Below are positions 60,162 through 64,000 of a stretch of DNA of 64,000 nt, piece by piece. Each line of letters opens with the position of its first letter. Within the stretch, counting starts at the first letter, position 1. The notes below the pieces were generated by a model. The model ran no database searches and was not told where the DNA came from. It saw nothing but the letters and a program-made list of their open reading frames with translations. The translations under genes were made by a program, and so were the position numbers. Location of the stretch: contig NZ_JADIJR010000017.1 of NCBI RefSeq assembly GCF_017355365.1, positions 1-64,000 of the forward strand. The letters are read 5' to 3'. Source of the stretch: Microbacterium sp. SD291 (lineage in GTDB: Bacteria; Actinomycetota; Actinomycetes; Actinomycetales; Microbacteriaceae).

Positions 60162-61412
60162 ATGACCTCCTCTCCAACCCTGCTCGATCTGGACATCACC
60201 GGCATCGCGCACGGCGGCACGTTCATCGCCCGTCACGAGGGGCGCGTCGTGTTCGTCTCGGACGCGATCCCGGGGGAGCGGGTGCGGGCGCGCCTCGTCG
60301 ACTCTTCGACGGGCTCGGGGACCGAGTCTCCGATGGACTCCAAGAGCTTCTGGCGCGCGGAGACGGTGGAGGTGCTCGAGGCGTCACCGCACCGTCGCGC
60401 GCACATCTGGCCGGAGGCCGACGTGTCCCGTGACCCGGCGGATCGACCGGGCGGCGCCGATCTCGGTCACATCGACCTCGCGCACCAGCGGGTGCTCAAG
60501 CGCCAGGTGCTCGCCGAGGCGCTCGACCGCTTCGCGGGCCCCGGCCTCGAGGCCCCAGGCATCGAGGCCGTCGACTCCACAGACGGCACCGGATGGCGGA
60601 CCAGGGTCACGCTGCACGTCGACGACGAGGGCGCGGTCGGACCCTACGCGGCGCGCAGCCACCACGTGGTCGCCGTCGAGTCGCACCCGCTCGCCCGTCC
60701 GGCCGTGGCCGACGCCGCACGCGCGCTGACCGGCGGGAAGGCGGGCCGCGTCGAACTAGTGGAGGCCGCAGACGGTCGCGTCCGCGTCATCCGGCACGAG
60801 GACGCCGCCGAACGCCCGGCGCGCGGCCACAGCCGCCGGCCGGCGCCGGAGGTGATCACCGAGGTGGTCGGGGATCGCCGGTTCCAGGTGGATGCCGGCG
60901 GCTTCTGGCAGGTGCATCCGCGTGCCGCGTCGGTGCTGGATGCCGCGGTGTACGGGCTTCTCGAGGACCACATCGACCCGGACTCGACGCATTACGACCT
61001 GTACGGCGGCGTCGGGCTGTTCGCGGCGACGCTCGCGGACCTCGGTGCCACGGACGTCGTCACCGTCGAGTCGAGCAGGCGAGCCACCGCGCACGCCCAG
61101 GCGAACCTCGCGCCGCTCGAGGTCAAGGCGGTCACCGCCCGGGTCGACCGCTACCTCGCAGGGCTTCCCTCAGGCGCGAGGGCGGGCGCAGTCGTGCTCG
61201 ACCCGCCGCGTGCCGGAGCCGGTCGTGCGGTGGTCGACGCGCTGCATGCGCTCTCGCCGCAGGCCATCGCCTACGTCGCCTGCGACCCCGTCGCGCTCGC
61301 GCGCGACCTCGGGACGTTCCGGGCCGGCGGGTGGAAGGTCGCGCGGCTGCGAGGGTTCGATCTGTTCCCGCATTCGCATCACTTCGAGGTCGTCGCCCTT
61401 CTCACGCGATGA
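60162..61412 (+). CDS. TrmA/RlmD-family RNA methyltransferase (TRAM domain), cluster-less
   Basis: 416 aa. N-terminal TRAM domain (LDLDITGIAHGGTFIARHEGR), SAM fold DLYGGVGLFAATLADLG, substrate VLDPPRAGAG and catalytic Cys in YVACDPVALARDL. It methylates C5 of a uridine in rRNA or tRNA. The Fe-S cysteines of RlmD are replaced around DRPGGADLGHIDL, so no cluster is expected. SSTGSG (48-53) in the TRAM domain is from repeat copy 3. ATG 60162, TATCCT 6 nt upstream (leaderless), divergent from maf. Confidence 0.9.
   Translation: MTSSPTLLDLDITGIAHGGTFIARHEGRVVFVSDAIPGERVRARLVDSSTGSGTESPMDSKSFWRAETVEVLEASPHRRAHIWPEADVSRDPADRPGGADLGHIDLAHQRVLKRQVLAEALDRFAGPGLEAPGIEAVDSTDGTGWRTRVTLHVDDEGAVGPYAARSHHVVAVESHPLARPAVADAARALTGGKAGRVELVEAADGRVRVIRHEDAAERPARGHSRRPAPEVITEVVGDRRFQVDAGGFWQVHPRAASVLDAAVYGLLEDHIDPDSTHYDLYGGVGLFAATLADLGATDVVTVESSRRATAHAQANLAPLEVKAVTARVDRYLAGLPSGARAGAVVLDPPRAGAGRAVVDALHALSPQAIAYVACDPVALARDLGTFRAGGWKVARLRGFDLFPHSHHFEVVALLTR
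60303..60320 (+). repeat. 18-nt in-frame repeat element, copy 3
   Basis: TCTTCGACGGGCTCGGGG encodes SSTGSG in the methyltransferase. It differs from copy 1 at three positions, two of them silent. Confidence 0.55.
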
Positions 61413-61455
61413 CGATGGGCGGTCGGCCGCACGTGCGACTCAGTAGGCTGGGCGG

Positions 61456-62118
61456 ATGAGCAGGGTCGCCCTCATCGATGATCACGAGTCCGTCCGTCTC
61501 GGGCTGGAAGCCGCATGCGCGCGCGACGGCGCCGAGACGGTGATCTTCTCGGGCAGCACGGTGGCGTCCTATCTCGAGTGGCGGGCATCCACCGGCGCCT
61601 CGCCCGCCGACGTCGTGGTGCTCGATCTCACCCTGGGCGACGGCACGACGGTCACCGAGAACGTCAACTCGATCGTCGCGGACGGCGCGAGCGTCGTCAT
61701 CCACAGCGTCGCCGACCGGCCGGCGGCCGTGCGCGAGGCGCTCTCGGCCGGTGCGGCGGGCGTGGTGAGCAAGTCCTCCGCGCTCGACGACGTGCTCGAC
61801 GCGATCCGCACCGTCGCACGCGGAGAAGCGCTCAACAACGTCGAATGGGCGAGTGCGGTCGACGGCGACCGCGACTTCGCCGACGCGCAGCTGTCCACGC
61901 GTGAGCGGGAGGTGCTGCGCCTGTATGCCACCGGCCTGCCGCTCAAGGCGGTGGCGGAGCGGCTCGGCGTGGCGTATTCCACGGCCAAGGAGAACATCTC
62001 CCGGATCCGCGTGAAGTACGTGAGCGTGGGCCGCACCGCTTCGACGAAGGTCGACCTCTTCCGGCGTGCTCTGGAAGACGGCATCGTCGCGGCGGACGGG
62101 ACGCCGAGTGCCCGCTGA
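61456..62118 (+). CDS. NarL/FixJ-family response regulator
   Basis: 220 aa. Receiver with DDH pocket, phospho-Asp57 in VVVLDLTLGDG, Lys in VVSKSSALDD; LuxR-type HTH LSTREREVLRLYATGLPLKAVAERLGVAYSTAKENISRIR at the C-terminus. ATG 61456 with TAGGCT 6 nt upstream (leaderless). Its stop overlaps the kinase start, so the pair is co-translated. Confidence 0.92.
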   Translation: MSRVALIDDHESVRLGLEAACARDGAETVIFSGSTVASYLEWRASTGASPADVVVLDLTLGDGTTVTENVNSIVADGASVVIHSVADRPAAVREALSAGAAGVVSKSSALDDVLDAIRTVARGEALNNVEWASAVDGDRDFADAQLSTREREVLRLYATGLPLKAVAERLGVAYSTAKENISRIRVKYVSVGRTASTKVDLFRRALEDGIVAADGTPSAR

Positions 62119-63343
62119 CCCGCTCAGCATCCGCGAGGCCTGGAGCCGGATCCCCTCTCCGGGCAGCGCGGAGACCGGGTTCGAGCGCTTCACCGGCAAG
62201 CGCATGGAGCGCATCCTCGCCACCGTCGTCGCGATCGGCTCCGCCGTTCTCGGCGCGCAGGCGCTGATCGCCGCCCTCACCACGATGTCGCGGGCGGACG
62301 CGCCGCACCTCGCGATACTGCTCGTCGTCTACGTCCCGCTGGCCGCCATGCTGCTCGCGTGCCTTCTCGGCCGAGGAGTGCGCACCGCATCCGGCGTCTT
62401 CGCGATCGCCTATGTGCTCGCGCTCGCCGCCTGGCCGATCGTCGTCGACCCGACCAGCAGGGCCGCCGCGGATCAGCCATGGATCTTCTTCCTCGTGAAC
62501 GTCGGAGTGGTGGCGGCGATGCTCGCCTTCCCGCTGCGGCTCCAGTTCGCCTGGGCCGTGGGAATGCCGTTCGTGTACGGCTACGTGCGCCTGGTGCAGG
62601 GGGAGTTCTCGCGGGAGTTCTGGGTCACCACGGCGTTCGACGTCTCCTTCACGCTGATCCTCGGCATCGTGATCATCTCGCTCGGCTGGATGTTCCGGTT
62701 CGTCGCGGCGGGCGTGGACGATGCGCGGGGTCGTGCCGTCGCGTCGTACGCGGCCGCGGCGGCTGCCGCCGCGGCCGAGGAGGAACGCGTGGCGATGTCG
62801 GCGCTCATGCACGACAGCGTGCTGGCGGCGCTGATCGCCGCGGAGCGGGCCGAGGGCGAACGCGCCAGGGACCTCGCCGTCGCGATGGCACGGGAGGCGC
62901 TCACGAGGCTCGCGAACACCGAGGCCGGCGTCGCCCAGGAGGGCAGCGACGAGCCCGTCGGCACCGCCCAGGTCGTGGTGGAGCTGCGGCGCGCGCTCTC
63001 CGAGCTCGGCGCGGACGCGCTCATCGAGGAGATCGGCGGAATCGGGCTCATCCCCGGACGCGCTGCCAGGGCGCTCGTGCTCGCCGCGCGTCAGGCGCTC
63101 GGGAACTCCGTCGCGCATGCCGGCGGACGCGGTCTGCACATCGTCGCGGAAGGGCGAGGGGATGAGGGCATCGTCGTCACGATCTCCGATACGGGGCCCG
63201 GGTTCGACCTCGACGCGATCGGTGCGGACAGGCTCGGCATCCGCGCGTCGATCTTCGCGAGGATGGCCGGTGTCGCCGGGACGGCCGAGATCGTCTCGGG
63301 GGAGCAGGGCACGACGGTGACTCTCGGGTGGGAGCGCTCATGA
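62108..63343 (+). CDS. Sensor histidine kinase partner of the NarL-type regulator
   Basis: 411 aa. Six hydrophobic segments (res. about 35-200) without a large outer domain, then an Ala-rich coiled stretch, a probable phospho-His in ALMHDSVLAAL, N-box-like RQALGNSVAHAGG and G-box ISDTGPGFD. The dimerisation motif differs from the standard ELHD of this class. GTG 62108 overlaps the regulator gene by 11 nt. Its stop overlaps the next start (ATGA). Confidence 0.85.
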   Translation: MPADPLSIREAWSRIPSPGSAETGFERFTGKRMERILATVVAIGSAVLGAQALIAALTTMSRADAPHLAILLVVYVPLAAMLLACLLGRGVRTASGVFAIAYVLALAAWPIVVDPTSRAAADQPWIFFLVNVGVVAAMLAFPLRLQFAWAVGMPFVYGYVRLVQGEFSREFWVTTAFDVSFTLILGIVIISLGWMFRFVAAGVDDARGRAVASYAAAAAAAAAEEERVAMSALMHDSVLAALIAAERAEGERARDLAVAMAREALTRLANTEAGVAQEGSDEPVGTAQVVVELRRALSELGADALIEEIGGIGLIPGRAARALVLAARQALGNSVAHAGGRGLHIVAEGRGDEGIVVTISDTGPGFDLDAIGADRLGIRASIFARMAGVAGTAEIVSGEQGTTVTLGWERS

Positions 63344-64000
63344 ACAGGAGCGTCCGCAGCGTCGCCACGTCCCTCGCAGTGGGCTTCGCGATGTACTTCG
63401 CGGCCAGGGGCATCTGGTGGATCGAGCAGCCGACGGCTCCGCTGCTGATGGTGGCGGCGATCGCGCTCTACCTGATCGTCGTCAACGTCGCGATCCTCTG
63501 GGATTCCGCGGCATCCGCGCGGATGCCCCTCTGGGTGGCAGTCCTCGCCGTTGTCGCGAGCGCGGTGATCCCCGTCCACGTGACGCTGTCGCTGGACCCG
63601 GCGTCGCTCACCGCTCCCTTCGCCACGTGGTACATCGGAGCGCTGGGGGTGCTCGGCGTCGTCTGCATCGTGCGCCGGCGCTTCCTCGCGGGATGGCTGA
63701 TACTCGTCGTCCTGGTGGTGTCGTCGTCGATCAGCCTCGGCTTCCTCTCGTCGCTCTCCCTCGGCCTCGTCGGCTCGATCATGTGGGTGGTGATCGCGCG
63801 GCTGCTGGTGATGTTCTGGGACAGGGCGATCCGCGACACCGAGCGGATGGCGGGGATCCAGCAGGCGGTCTCGGCGTGGCACCTGACCCAGCAGGTGCGG
63901 CAGCGGGAGCGCCGGCTGCGGACCCAGTTCGCGCTCGCCGTCGCGGGGCCGGTGCTCAGCCGCACGGTCGCGTCCCGCGGTGCGCTGGACCCGGACGAGC
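63340..64000 (+). CDS. Multi-pass membrane protein of the same operon, C-terminus cut by window edge
   Basis: At least 220 residues, open to the edge. Six likely helices: VATSLAVGFAMYFAARGIWW, PLLMVAAIALYLIVVNVAIL, LWVAVLAVVASAVIP, WYIGALGVLGVVCIV, LAGWLILVVLVVSSSISLG and GLVGSIMWVVIARLLVM. A charged segment RDTERMAGIQQAV follows, resembling a kinase linker. Probably a second sensor-like protein working with the upstream pair. ATG 63340 overlaps the kinase stop. Confidence 0.75.
   Translation, partial: MNRSVRSVATSLAVGFAMYFAARGIWWIEQPTAPLLMVAAIALYLIVVNVAILWDSAASARMPLWVAVLAVVASAVIPVHVTLSLDPASLTAPFATWYIGALGVLGVVCIVRRRFLAGWLILVVLVVSSSISLGFLSSLSLGLVGSIMWVVIARLLVMFWDRAIRDTERMAGIQQAVSAWHLTQQVRQRERRLRTQFALAVAGPVLSRTVASRGALDPDE

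Noticed and set aside
1..64000. Defence, prophage, secondary-metabolite or mobile-element genes
   Set aside because: No transposase, integrase, phage, toxin-antitoxin, restriction or biosynthetic signature was seen; the HNH protein at the left edge alone does not make such a system.

Overview
The window is high-GC, gene-dense actinobacterial chromosome. Gene content, codon use and promoter style fit Microbacteriaceae, most likely Microbacterium or a close relative (inferred; no 16S is present). I see no rRNA, CRISPR array, insertion sequence, prophage or plasmid gene. One tRNA (Gln, UUG) is present. Most genes are housekeeping or central metabolism.

Layout. 0-1.4 kb: edge-truncated DUF222/HNH protein behind a LexA-type SOS box. 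1.4-5.8 kb: alpha/beta hydrolase, ABC-F ATPase, CPA1 antiporter. 5.9-8.6 kb: methionine ABC importer metQ-T-metNI, with an intrinsic terminator after the lipoprotein gene. 8.6-12.1 kb: RluA-like pseudouridine synthase, GlxA-type regulator divergent from a quinone-reductase-like enzyme, and a MarR regulator ending in a 14-bp tandem array. 12.1-15.8 kb: gluconate regulon (FCD regulator divergent from permease and kinase). 15.9-18.5 kb: tRNA-Gln directly abutting glmU, then prs. 18.5-21.5 kb: FMN-binding lipoprotein, ApbE flavin transferase and an NqrB/RnfD-FNR fusion, a predicted flavin-based trans-membrane electron path. 21.6-23.8 kb: OmpR-type two-component system. 24-26.5 kb: gnd, then two decayed genes (a beta-hydroxyacid dehydrogenase and an L-idonate 5-dehydrogenase) and an intact 41-aa membrane peptide gene. 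26.7-30.6 kb: bL25, pth, a small membrane protein, trpS, xth. 30.7-34.1 kb: sdhCDAB. 34.4-45.7 kb: manC, then a nucleoside uptake and salvage cluster (BMP lipoprotein, ATPase, two permeases, cdd, deoA, add, a deacetylase, a PfkB kinase). 45.8-53.2 kb: mannitol PTS operon that also encodes EI, HPr and an orphan EIIB, divergent from an MtlR-like regulator. 53.3-56.1 kb: pnp, a phosphosugar mutase and a second HPr. 56.1-61.4 kb: LpdA-type quinone oxidoreductase, acyl-CoA carboxylase alpha, maf, a TrmA/RlmD-family methyltransferase. 61.5-64 kb: NarL-type regulator, a histidine kinase and a second membrane protein cut by the window edge.

How the parts work together. Nucleosides enter through the BMP-type ABC transporter, are deaminated (Cdd, Add) and phosphorolysed (DeoA, PNP), and the pentose-1-phosphates are probably isomerised by the mutase beside pnp. 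Gluconate enters through GntP, is phosphorylated by GntK and feeds Gnd. Mannitol is taken up and oxidised by MtlA/F/D, with PTS energy-coupling proteins from the same operon. The sdh, cdd-deoA-add, pmm-pnp, lpdA, accA3 and maf genes follow the order and relative orientation I recall for the Mycobacterium tuberculosis Rv3282-Rv3319 segment, so this is an old conserved backbone into which the mannitol locus was placed.

Patterns beyond single genes. About 15 genes have a -10-like hexamer ending 6-7 nt before the start codon (leaderless promoters). An 18-nt element encoding (P/S)S(T/S)GSG sits in frame in three unrelated proteins. Short tandem duplications occur at several stop codons. A 67-nt near-perfect palindrome lies between convergent genes at 57.56 kb. 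No clearly new defence or mobile system was found; the flavin electron-transfer trio, the decayed sugar-acid locus and the small repeat elements are the most interesting items.
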